Source: an uncultured Porphyromonadaceae bacterium
GTDB taxonomy: Bacteria > Bacteroidota > Bacteroidia > Bacteroidales > Muribaculaceae
DNA length: 18,589 bases
Direction: 5' to 3'
NCBI GenBank assembly: GCA_900548705.1
Contig: URLF01000050.1
Coordinates: 1-18,589 of the forward strand
Part shown: positions 1 through 7,366 of the stretch, piece after piece
Layout of the letters: each line of letters starts with the position of its first letter
How positions within the stretch are numbered: position 1 is the first letter of the stretch
Translations under genes and position numbers: made by a program
Notes under the pieces: model-generated
The model's input: only the letters and a program-made list of their open reading frames with translations
Told to the model about the DNA's origin: nothing
Database searches by the model: none

Positions 1-539
1 TGGAGGCCGGGCAGACCATAGCCACCATATCCTCCAACAATGCGTTGACTCTGCGGGCCGACCTTCCCGAAAGCAGGGCCGGATGGCTCCCGGGAATCTC
101 AGGCGCACGTTTCCGCCCGACATATTCCGATGTGGTGATTGATGTGACTGCCGCAGGGGGGAAGATGGTCTCCAGACCGTCGGCATCTTCCGCCTCCGGA
201 GGATATATCCCGGTTTATTTCACTCTCCCGAAGGGTAGCCGTGAAATCATCAACGGCACTTACTGCGAGGTTTACCTGCTTGGTTCCACGCGACAGGAGG
301 TCATCACCGTTGCGGAAAAAGCCGTGAGCGAGCAGCAGGGAAAATATTTCGTGTATGTCGAGAAATCCCCGGGCCACTATGAAAAACGACCCGTGACCAT
401 CGGGCTTACTGATGGTGAACGCCGTGAGATTCTTGCCGGATTGCAGCCGGGAGAGCATGTGGTCAGCAAGGGCATGACATTCGTCAAGCTCGCCGAGACT
501 TCCGGTGCGGTCCCTGAAGGGCATTCCCATTCCCATTGA
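1..539 (+). CDS. RND efflux periplasmic adaptor subunit (HlyD/CusB-like), 3' part only
   Basis: The gene runs in from the left edge; the open frame begins at base 3 and gives about 178 residues, so the signal peptide, hairpin and first lipoyl half are missing. This subunit bridges the inner-membrane RND pump and the outer-membrane channel in the periplasm. The visible part starts in the second lipoyl strand set (EAGQTIATIS), continues through the beta-barrel (LRADLPES) and ends in the membrane-proximal domain (ITVAEKAVSEQQGKYFVYVE, then KRPVTIGLTDGER and LAGLQPGEHVVSKG), the usual layout of the family. The last residues, EGHSHSH, form a small histidine tail that could bind metal ions (inference). 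It lies 36 bases upstream of the pump gene and is surely in its operon. A TTG at base 45 is internal, not the real start. Confidence 0.9.
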   Translation, partial: EAGQTIATISSNNALTLRADLPESRAGWLPGISGARFRPTYSDVVIDVTAAGGKMVSRPSASSASGGYIPVYFTLPKGSREIINGTYCEVYLLGSTRQEVITVAEKAVSEQQGKYFVYVEKSPGHYEKRPVTIGLTDGERREILAGLQPGEHVVSKGMTFVKLAETSGAVPEGHSHSH

Positions 540-575
540 ATCCATCCGTAATTCCCCAAGAAAAAACATACACTG

Positions 576-3500
576 ATGCTTAACCGCATAATCAGATTCT
601 CATTGCTCAACAGGGTAGTGGTGCTGGTGCTTGCCGCCGTCATCACTATCGCCGGATGCGTGGTGCTGACCCGCTCCGAAATAGACATATTCCCTGACCT
701 CAACGCTCCCACGGTCGTGGTCATGACCGAAGCTCCCGGATTGGCTCCCGAAGAGGTGGAGAAACTTGTGACATTCCCGGTGGAGACCGCTATGACCGGC
801 TCGAACGGAGTCAGGCGCACCCGCTCAGCCAGTTCGACAGGATTCTCTGTGGTATGGGTGGAGTTTGACTGGGGCACCGACATCTACCGTGCCCGTCAGA
901 CAGTCGCCGAACGTCTCGCCACGGTAGGGGAGAGCCTTCCTCCGGGAGTCGGTACTCCAGTGATGGGGCCCCAGTCATCCATCCTCGGGGAGATTATGAT
1001 AATCGGATTGACCCCTGATTCGACTTCGGTACTTGACTTGCGAAACATCGTGGACAGACAGATAAGCCGTCAGCTGCTGGCAACGCCCGGTGTGGCCCAG
1101 GTATCGGTAATCGGTGGAGAGGAGAGGGAGATGCAGGTGCTTCTGTCTCCTGAAAAGATGAAATTCCACGGGGTCACCCTCGCCGAAGTGCTGGAAGCTC
1201 TCGAAGGGAGCAACGACAATGCCACCGGAAGTGTGATGTATGCCCACGGCAATGAGTATCTTGTCAAGGGGGCTGTCAACTCCGCATCTCCCGAAGAGGT
1301 GGCGGCGTTGGCTATCCCCTCGGAGTCGGGACGCAATCTGCGGCTCGGGGATGTTGCGACAGTGAAATTCGGGGGAAGCCTTCCCAGGATAGGGACAGCT
1401 TCGGTCAAAGGACGCGAGTCTGTGATACTGACAATAACCAAGCAACCCAATACCGGGACAATCGGGCTGACAGAGGAGCTTGACAGGCAGGTTGAGGAGC
1501 TTCGCAAGACCCTTCCCCCGGATGTCACAGTGTCGGCTGACATTTTCCGCCAGTCTGAGTTCATCGCCAACTCAATCAGCAATCTGCAGGCCTCATTGCT
1601 TGAAGGGGCATTGATGGTGGTGATTGTGCTGTTCTTCTTCCTGATGAATCTCCGCACCACACTGGTCTCCCTTGTGGCTCTCCCGCTGTCCATCATCATC
1701 TCGGTCATCATACTGCGCGGGATGGGTGTGACCATCAACACAATGAGCCTGGGAGGTATCGCCATCGCCATCGGCTCGCTGGTAGATGATGCGATTGTCG
1801 ATGTGGAGAATGTCTACAAACGGCTGCGTGAGAACAGCCGGTTGCCCGAGAATGAGCGCCGGGGTGTCATCCAGGTTGTCTATGATGCCTCAAAGGAGGT
1901 CAGGAAGCCAATCTTCAACTCGTCGCTGATTATCATCGCCAGTTTCCTGCCACTGTTTTTCCTCTCCGGAATGGAGGGGCGTATGCTGATACCCCTTGGG
2001 GTGGCGTTCATCGTGGCGTTGGCCGCATCGACAGTGGTGGCGTTGACCCTGACACCGGTGCTTTGCTCATACCTGCTCGGTTCTAAAAAAGAGGATGCCG
2101 CGCTGTCGAAGGAACCGAAACTTGCCGCCAAGATGAAGGAGGGTTACGGCAAATCACTCGCCTGGTGTATGAAACGGCCTGCGCTGGTGCTGTCATCGGT
2201 CGGGGTGCTGTTTGTCGGGTCGCTGATTTTGTTTTTCAATCTCGGACGCAGCTTCCTGCCGAACTTCAATGAAGGGTCACTGACCATCAATGTCTCGACA
2301 TTGCCGGGTATATCCCTGGAGGAGAGTGACCGTATCGGACGTTTGGCCGAGGAGATAATCCTGTCTGTTCCCGAGGTCAACACGGTAGCCAGAAAGACCG
2401 GACGTGCGGAACTTGACGAGCATTCCCTCGGGGTGAATGTCTCGGAAATCGAAGCACCTTACAAGCTTGACGGACGTAGCCGCCGGGAGATGGTGGCCGA
2501 GTTGCGAGAGAAGTTGTCGGTGATTCCCGGCGCGAGCATCGAGATCGGCCAGCCGATTCCCCACCGTATCGACGCGATGTTGTCAGGAACCGAGGCTCAG
2601 ATAGCCATCAAGATTTTCGGCCCTGACCTCAACCGTCTTTACTCCATCGGGCAGTCTGTCCGCGAAGTCGTCAACGGTGTAGACGGGGTGGTGGATGTCA
2701 ATATCGAGCAGCAGATAGAACGTCCGCAGATTGAGATTATACCCCGGCGTGAGATACTTGCCCGTTACGGAGTGGCGATGAATCGCTTCTCAGAATTCAT
2801 TGATGTCGCTATGGCCGGCAAGCAGGTATCTCAGGTCTATGAGGATGGTTACCCCGCGCCCCTGACCGTCAGGTTCGAGACTCCGGCTGACATATCCGTT
2901 GATGAATTGCGTCAGCTCCCGGTTGATACCCGCGAGGGGAAGGTGCCTCTGGGGCATTTGGCCGATATCAAGTCGGTCACCGGTCCCAACACCATCAACA
3001 GAGAGAATGCGACCCGTCGGCTGGTGGTGTCGGCCAATGTAGACGGACGTGACTTGCGTGGTGTCGTGAATGAAATCAGCGACAAAGTGGCCGCAGAAGT
3101 GGAGATGCCGGGCGGTTATCATATCAATTACAGTGGCCAGTTTGAGAGTGAGGCCGCCGCTTCGCGCACACTCGCCCTGACCTCTCTGCTGGCGCTGGCA
3201 ATTATCCTGATGTTGCTGTATGGCGAGTTCCGTGACTTCCGCGAATCGCTTGTCATTCTCATCAATATGCCGTTGGCGATGATTGGGGGAGTGGTGATAC
3301 TCGTGTTGACCGGAGGAGAACTGAATATCCCTGCGATTATCGGTTTCATTTCCTTGCTGGGTATCTCCACCCGCAACGGAATGTTGCTCATCTCGCGATA
3401 CAATCATCTGCGCGACGAAGGTATGGGACTTGAGGAGCGTATCGCCGTCGGGTCTGCTGACCGTCTGACTCCGATTGTGATGACCGCGTTGACCTCGGCT

Positions 3501-3728
3501 CTCGCCCTGATTCCCCTTGCCTTGCGTGGCAGTGAGCCGGGCAATGAGATTCAGAGTCCGCTGGCGATTGTGATTCTTGGGGGACTGGTCTCCTCCACAG
3601 CCCTCAACATTTTCGTGGTGCCGATTCTCTACCGTTTCATAAACAGGAGAAAAAAGCGTGACTTTGCACCCCGAAACATAAGTCAGTCAACAAACATAAA
3701 ACCGCTCACAGATGATTTCACTCACTGA
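576..3728 (+). CDS. RND efflux pump, CusA/CzcA (heavy-metal-efflux-like) family
   Basis: This 1050-residue inner-membrane proton antiporter is the motor of the tripartite pump and has normal family length. TM1 is near residues 11-30, followed by the first porter domain (SEIDIFPDLNAPTVVV). TM2-TM6 lie around 335-500, the second porter region around 560-860, and TM7-TM12 to about 1027. TM4 carries the charged relay AIGSLVDDAIVDVEN at about 398-412, with D404, D405 and E411; this is the CusA-like form rather than the DFGxxxDGA form of CzcA. The second porter half has the family segments FLPNFNEGS, STLPGIS and RKTGRAELDEH. At the places where I recall the three copper-binding methionines of E. 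coli CusA, this protein has N572, no Met near 620, and A667-M668, so Cu/Ag transport is not supported. The last 17 bases overlap the start of the outer-membrane gene, implying translational coupling. Confidence 0.93.
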   Translation: MLNRIIRFSLLNRVVVLVLAAVITIAGCVVLTRSEIDIFPDLNAPTVVVMTEAPGLAPEEVEKLVTFPVETAMTGSNGVRRTRSASSTGFSVVWVEFDWGTDIYRARQTVAERLATVGESLPPGVGTPVMGPQSSILGEIMIIGLTPDSTSVLDLRNIVDRQISRQLLATPGVAQVSVIGGEEREMQVLLSPEKMKFHGVTLAEVLEALEGSNDNATGSVMYAHGNEYLVKGAVNSASPEEVAALAIPSESGRNLRLGDVATVKFGGSLPRIGTASVKGRESVILTITKQPNTGTIGLTEELDRQVEELRKTLPPDVTVSADIFRQSEFIANSISNLQASLLEGALMVVIVLFFFLMNLRTTLVSLVALPLSIIISVIILRGMGVTINTMSLGGIAIAIGSLVDDAIVDVENVYKRLRENSRLPENERRGVIQVVYDASKEVRKPIFNSSLIIIASFLPLFFLSGMEGRMLIPLGVAFIVALAASTVVALTLTPVLCSYLLGSKKEDAALSKEPKLAAKMKEGYGKSLAWCMKRPALVLSSVGVLFVGSLILFFNLGRSFLPNFNEGSLTINVSTLPGISLEESDRIGRLAEEIILSVPEVNTVARKTGRAELDEHSLGVNVSEIEAPYKLDGRSRREMVAELREKLSVIPGASIEIGQPIPHRIDAMLSGTEAQIAIKIFGPDLNRLYSIGQSVREVVNGVDGVVDVNIEQQIERPQIEIIPRREILARYGVAMNRFSEFIDVAMAGKQVSQVYEDGYPAPLTVRFETPADISVDELRQLPVDTREGKVPLGHLADIKSVTGPNTINRENATRRLVVSANVDGRDLRGVVNEISDKVAAEVEMPGGYHINYSGQFESEAAASRTLALTSLLALAIILMLLYGEFRDFRESLVILINMPLAMIGGVVILVLTGGELNIPAIIGFISLLGISTRNGMLLISRYNHLRDEGMGLEERIAVGSADRLTPIVMTALTSALALIPLALRGSEPGNEIQSPLAIVILGGLVSSTALNIFVVPILYRFINRRKKRDFAPRNISQSTNIKPLTDDFTH

Positions 3729-4947
3729 CCGTATCAGACCGTTTTTCGTAGGTTCCGTCGCATTGGTGATGGCCGGGATGATGTCTGCCACCACTCCCGA
3801 GTACACCGAGATTGCCTCCAGGCTCGCCTCGCACCTGAATGGCGGTCAGGCAGAATCCGCCACATTGGCTGCTGAGAAATTGAGCCTTAATGCCGAGGTG
3901 GCTCCTTCTGATCCGGAGGTGGATTTCGAATATCTGTGGCCCTCCTCGGCCGGGGAGGCCAACCGCTGGTCGGCAGGAATCAGCCAGGAACTGCCTGATT
4001 TCAGGAAGATGTCAGCTACGCGCCGGATCATCAGGGCCATTGACTCCCTCGACATCATTCAGCGACGCGCTGCTGCTGCGGAAGCGACATATGAGGCCGA
4101 ACAGCGGCTTATCAATCTCATCGGGGCCAGGCGTGAACTGATGATGTTGCAGGAGATTCATGAGAATTTCGATTCGCTGACCGTGTCCTACACACGCGCA
4201 TGGGAGAAAGGGGAGGTGACAATACTTGACCTCAACAAAATAAAAATCGAGCATGCGAGGGCATCCGCCGCTGACCGTGACGCGCAAGGGAAGGTGGCGG
4301 CGTTGACGGCTGAAATCGTGGCTCTTTCGGGGGGCGACATCTCTGCTGACGAACTCGTGTCACTTGTGGATTACCCGATGTATCATCTTCCGGAATCCGG
4401 CCATGGCTGTCGGCCTGAGGATGGTATGATGGAGAAGGTGGTGCGCGATTCGCCGCAATTCAAAGTGTTGGCCGCTCAGGAAAGGGTCTCCGCCGAGAAA
4501 TCCGGACTCGCCTCAAAGGAGCGTTTCCCGAAACTCACACTGGGATATGTGCATGCCTATGAGGATGGAAATCATTTCAACGGTCTGTCGGCCGGACTGA
4601 CATTGCCTGTATTCTCGCGCAAATCGTCAAAGCTCGCCGCCGAGGCTGAGGAATATGCGGTGAAGAGCGGGAACATGATGAAAACCCAGGAGATGATTGC
4701 CACGGCGAATGCCGATTGTGCCCGCGCCCACACGCTCCAGCGTCAGCTGGCGATGCTGGGCCCGGCGGTGGAGAACACCAATAATACAAGATTGCTCAAG
4801 ATGGCTCTCGAAGGGGGAGAAATCTCCTTGCTGGAATATCTTCAGGAGACAAGCTATTTTGTCGATGCGGCGCGGGAATATAACGCTGCCCGATTGGAGT
4901 ATGCCCTGATACTTGCCTCACTTGCCCGCTGGTCTTACGAGAAGTAA
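3712..4947 (+). CDS. TolC-like outer-membrane efflux protein
   Basis: The 411-residue product is the outer-membrane channel partner of the RND pump. It starts with a hydrophobic stretch (FFVGSVALVMAGMMSA) that reads as a Sec signal peptide. The rest is mostly long amphipathic helices rich in Ala, Glu and Arg, with the duplicated outer-membrane-factor pattern: a first half ending near ISQELPDFRK and ILDLNKIKIEHARA, and a second half with LAAQERVSAEKSGLASKERFP, GLSAGLTLPVFSRKS and a final GGEISLLEYLQETSYF helix. It is somewhat shorter than classical TolC/CusC (about 430-470 residues), as many Bacteroidetes members are. The ATG overlaps the end of the pump gene by 17 bases. The 3' end overlaps the convergent methyltransferase gene by 30 bases, leaving no room for a separate terminator. 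Confidence 0.85.
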   Translation: MISLTDRIRPFFVGSVALVMAGMMSATTPEYTEIASRLASHLNGGQAESATLAAEKLSLNAEVAPSDPEVDFEYLWPSSAGEANRWSAGISQELPDFRKMSATRRIIRAIDSLDIIQRRAAAAEATYEAEQRLINLIGARRELMMLQEIHENFDSLTVSYTRAWEKGEVTILDLNKIKIEHARASAADRDAQGKVAALTAEIVALSGGDISADELVSLVDYPMYHLPESGHGCRPEDGMMEKVVRDSPQFKVLAAQERVSAEKSGLASKERFPKLTLGYVHAYEDGNHFNGLSAGLTLPVFSRKSSKLAAEAEEYAVKSGNMMKTQEMIATANADCARAHTLQRQLAMLGPAVENTNNTRLLKMALEGGEISLLEYLQETSYFVDAAREYNAARLEYALILASLARWSYEK

Positions 4948-6183
4948 CATCGGCGTGTCACCTTGCGGAGTGGCGATGTTGACGGCGTAAATCCTCAACT
5001 CCCCTCCCGGTTTTGTCTTGAGCCGGCGGCGAAGCCCCTCGGAGGTGAAACCTTTGAGGTTGCGGACAACGATGTCGGCTTTTTCCACTGAGCGTGCAGT
5101 CTTCTTTAGATTGGTTGATGTGAACGGGAGGGCTTCCACAATCTCATACGCGTTTCCGGGAAAATCCCTGACAGCCGTCGGCAGTTGACCGTCGGAATCA
5201 GCCGGAGAGATATACAGATGAGTATTGGGATGCAGCATTGGGGCGGCGAAACGTCGGGCCAATAGATTGAATGGGGCTGCTTTCATTGTCGCTGCAGAGG
5301 GTTCAAGCAGATACTCCCCGATGGCAGGCATACGGTTCAATACCGCCGACAGCTTCTCATTGCCTTTCGAGGGCTGGCAATCTTTTTCCTCCAGCAAGGT
5401 GAATGAGAACCGGTGATGTTCCCCTCTGGAAAAACGGTCGATTATGATTTCCGGGACTGCGATCTCTTTGGTGAAATCGACTATCGCCAATAATTCTTTG
5501 CATTCATTCCCCTCCTCCACGATATGCATGCTTGTGATACCGGGAATGTCGCGCAGGGTCTGTGTCACATCGAGCATGGGGGACAGCTTCGCCATCAGTC
5601 GGCGTGAGTGCCGCTTTATGATGGGAAGTATTCTGATAAGGTCAGGCTGGCAGTCGTGGAGGTTGTAGAGCCGTTCCCCTTCATTCCCACGCCGCGCGGG
5701 GTCGATGAAGATAAGGTCAAATGATTGGCCGGAATAGTTTTCAAGGAAAGCCACTGAATCGCCACACCTTACCTCCACTCCCGGGAAGTTCCGGAAATTT
5801 ACTTTCGCTGCATCGGCGAGTTCCTCACGCAAGTCGAAACCGAGGATTTTACGCCCAGGATTCATCGCCAGAAGTCTCGCGTCCATGCCGAGTCCGAATG
5901 TCATATCAAGCACGGTTGATGCGTTGCCGGCGAGATTGGCGTGGAGGAGAGCGATGCGGGCCGAGGTCGCCTGCTGGGCCGATACCTCGAAGGGTATCAC
6001 CTCGGGAGTCAAGTCGGCCTCGTCGGTGAGCCTGAACTTGCGGCTTTTTTTCAAGGCCGCGATGTTGTTGATTGCCAGAGGTAGCCAGGGACGAGGGTCT
6101 TTGTGGAAACGAAGTCTCAGAGTGGCGGGGTCGGCAGCGGCGTTTTCCCTGACAAAATCGAGGTATTCCTGGTTGAATTCCAT
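4918..6183 (-). CDS. Class I SAM-dependent methyltransferase with C-terminal THUMP-like domain
   Basis: The 421-residue protein has a helical N-terminal part (1-85), a Rossmann methyltransferase core and a C-terminal domain. Motif I is TVLDMTFGLGMDA at about 90-102, the acidic ribose-binding end of strand 2 is FDLRE at 116-120, and the active-site-like strand reads LIFIDPARRG at about 157-166. The stretch near 375-410 (VVRNLKGFTSEGLRRRLK) matches the THUMP-like domain seen in Bacteroidetes members, which suggests an RNA substrate. The exact substrate is not known to me; the DPARR motif is unlike the NPPY motif of N6-adenine enzymes. Its ATG shares one base with the smpB stop codon (TAATG), so the two are translated as a pair. 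Its 3' end overlaps the convergent tolC-like gene by 30 bases. Confidence 0.85.
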   Translation of the reverse strand: MEFNQEYLDFVRENAAADPATLRLRFHKDPRPWLPLAINNIAALKKSRKFRLTDEADLTPEVIPFEVSAQQATSARIALLHANLAGNASTVLDMTFGLGMDARLLAMNPGRKILGFDLREELADAAKVNFRNFPGVEVRCGDSVAFLENYSGQSFDLIFIDPARRGNEGERLYNLHDCQPDLIRILPIIKRHSRRLMAKLSPMLDVTQTLRDIPGITSMHIVEEGNECKELLAIVDFTKEIAVPEIIIDRFSRGEHHRFSFTLLEEKDCQPSKGNEKLSAVLNRMPAIGEYLLEPSAATMKAAPFNLLARRFAAPMLHPNTHLYISPADSDGQLPTAVRDFPGNAYEIVEALPFTSTNLKKTARSVEKADIVVRNLKGFTSEGLRRRLKTKPGGELRIYAVNIATPQGDTPMLLLVRPAGK

Positions 6184-6635
6184 TATTTCTGGAAAAAACG
6201 GGCCATCGAGCGGTTATCCTCCCGCTCTTTTATCGACTGGCGTTTGTCATACTCCTTCTTACCGCGTCCGATGCCGATGACGAGTTTGGCATAGCCCCGG
6301 TCATTAATGAACAACCTCAGGGGAACGATGGTGAAACCGCTCTCCTTGCCATTTTTCTCAATCTGGCGAATCTCCTTCTTGTTGAGCAGGAGTTTGCGGT
6401 CGCGGCGTTCGGAATGGTTGTTGTATGTGCCGTAGAAATATTCGGCGATATACATGTTTTTGATCCACACCTCCCCGTTGTTGACGTAACAGAAGGTATC
6501 GACCAGCGAGGCTTTCCCCTGGCGTATCGATTTTATCTCCGTGCCGGTCAATACGAGTCCGGCGGTGAAGGTGTCGCCGATGGCGTAGTCGAATGTCGCA
6601 CGGCGGTTTTTTATGTTGACTTCCTTGAATTTCAT
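6183..6635 (-). CDS. smpB: SsrA-binding protein SmpB
   Basis: SmpB binds tmRNA and delivers it to stalled ribosomes for trans-translation. The product is 150 residues, the family norm. It opens with KFKEVNIKNRRATFDY, continues with the OB-fold signature (LVLTGTEIKSIRQGKASL, then YCYVNNGEVW-like FCYVNNGEVWIKNMYIAEY), and ends with the basic tail containing KKEYDKRQSIKERE, which folds into a helix in the decoding channel. I chose the ATG at 6635, giving MKFKEV, over the in-frame TTG three codons upstream because known SmpB proteins start here. The stop TAA overlaps the start of the methyltransferase gene. The tmRNA gene itself is not in the window. Confidence 0.97.
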   Translation of the reverse strand: MKFKEVNIKNRRATFDYAIGDTFTAGLVLTGTEIKSIRQGKASLVDTFCYVNNGEVWIKNMYIAEYFYGTYNNHSERRDRKLLLNKKEIRQIEKNGKESGFTIVPLRLFINDRGYAKLVIGIGRGKKEYDKRQSIKEREDNRSMARFFQK

Positions 6636-6658
6636 AGGAGGCAAAAGGCGTTAATGGT

Positions 6659-6675
6659 TGACCTGTTGCAGGTCA
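6659..6675 (-). other. Perfect hairpin between the YIP1-like gene and smpB
   Basis: A 7-base-pair stem (TGACCTG / CAGGTCA) with a TTG triloop spans the stop codon of the YIP1-like gene and the short gap before smpB. No U-run follows it in the direction of transcription, so it is not a clean intrinsic terminator. It may be a weak terminator, or an RNA stability or processing element; this is inference. Confidence 0.4.
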
Positions 6676-7251
6676 GACAAGAATATGGAAAAGGAAACTC
6701 AGGCCATAGACGGCACCGAGGACTGAGGCCGACGCCATCAGCATGAATGGACCCACGCTGCGTTCGGGAACTCCGATGAAGGCTCCCCCTTTCCATATAA
6801 TGAATATAACATAAAAAGGAAGAAACTGGATCAGAGCGAGCCTTACCTTTATTATGTTGCCCAGGAGGAATATCAGAGCAATGACCGAGATGCAATACAA
6901 TACCATGATGGCATCCCGTCGTTGGTCGGGTTGCTGGCCGTCGTCGAGCAGCCGGGGCATCATCCATGAAAAGACATACACAGCGAGATGGTATGACAGG
7001 AAGAGGGAGAAAAACTCGATGATTGCCATCTGCAACGCCCCGAGAAAGTCAGGTCCTCCCTCAAACAGCATCCTCGTGAACGATGTCGCCGAGCATATGG
7101 CAATCAGCGGCAGGAAACATCGGGTATAAAGCCGGCGTATGTCTATCCGGCCACGGCGTCCGTCGCTGCGGTAGTCATCCTCTTCAAGGTCTTCCCATCC
7201 TTTTTGCGGAGAGAAAACCAGCTGTATGATATTGCCCAGGAATTTAAACAT
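6673..7251 (-). CDS. YIP1-family (DUF1282-like) multi-pass membrane protein
   Basis: The 192-residue product begins with a short cytoplasmic segment (FSPQKGWEDLEEDD) that resembles the start of YIP1/DUF1282 proteins, where a P-x-x-GW motif precedes the first helix. About five membrane segments follow, near residues 48-66, 72-100, 115-135, 138-155 and 168-190. The family's molecular role in bacteria is unknown, and no catalytic motif is visible. I prefer the ATG at 7251 (MFKFLGN) to an in-frame ATG at 7287 because a good -7 promoter box (7260-7267) lies between the two and the family match begins here. It is the first gene of a minus-strand run with smpB and the methyltransferase; a hairpin at its stop codon may reduce read-through. 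Confidence 0.75.
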   Translation of the reverse strand: MFKFLGNIIQLVFSPQKGWEDLEEDDYRSDGRRGRIDIRRLYTRCFLPLIAICSATSFTRMLFEGGPDFLGALQMAIIEFFSLFLSYHLAVYVFSWMMPRLLDDGQQPDQRRDAIMVLYCISVIALIFLLGNIIKVRLALIQFLPFYVIFIIWKGGAFIGVPERSVGPFMLMASASVLGAVYGLSFLFHILV

Positions 7252-7259
7252 ACGTGATG

Positions 7260-7267
7260 CAAAGTTA
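7260..7267 (-). promoter_or_regulatory. Bacteroidetes -7 box upstream of the YIP1-like gene
   Basis: TAACTTTG on the minus strand fits the TAnnTTTG consensus of the Bacteroidetes primary sigma factor. No good TTG -33 element is seen at 19-21 bases. The box ends only 8 bases before the chosen ATG, so the mRNA would have almost no leader. Confidence 0.55.
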
Positions 7268-7304
7268 CTAATTTTTTCTGAAAACACATCCGGGGTGCCG
7301 AATG

Positions 7305-7315
7305 TTAGATTCTAA
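7305..7315. repeat. 11-base palindrome in the divergent YIP1-like/NADH dehydrogenase gap
   Basis: TTAGATTCTAA is a perfect inverted repeat around a central T. It lies in the 115-base gap between the divergent YIP1-like and type II NADH dehydrogenase genes, 52 bases before the latter's ATG. It could be an operator for a dimeric regulator, but such a short AT-rich palindrome can arise by chance. I found no clear TAnnTTTG box for the dehydrogenase gene in this gap. Confidence 0.25.
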
Positions 7316-7366
7316 AACAATTCAATCAATCGAGGGATGATTGTCCTGTCATAAAAAACATCCATT

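Noticed and set aside
1070..1771. Open frame of 233 codons on the minus strand inside the RND pump gene
   Set aside because: The pump frame is unambiguous over the whole stretch; the antisense product has no recognisable domain.
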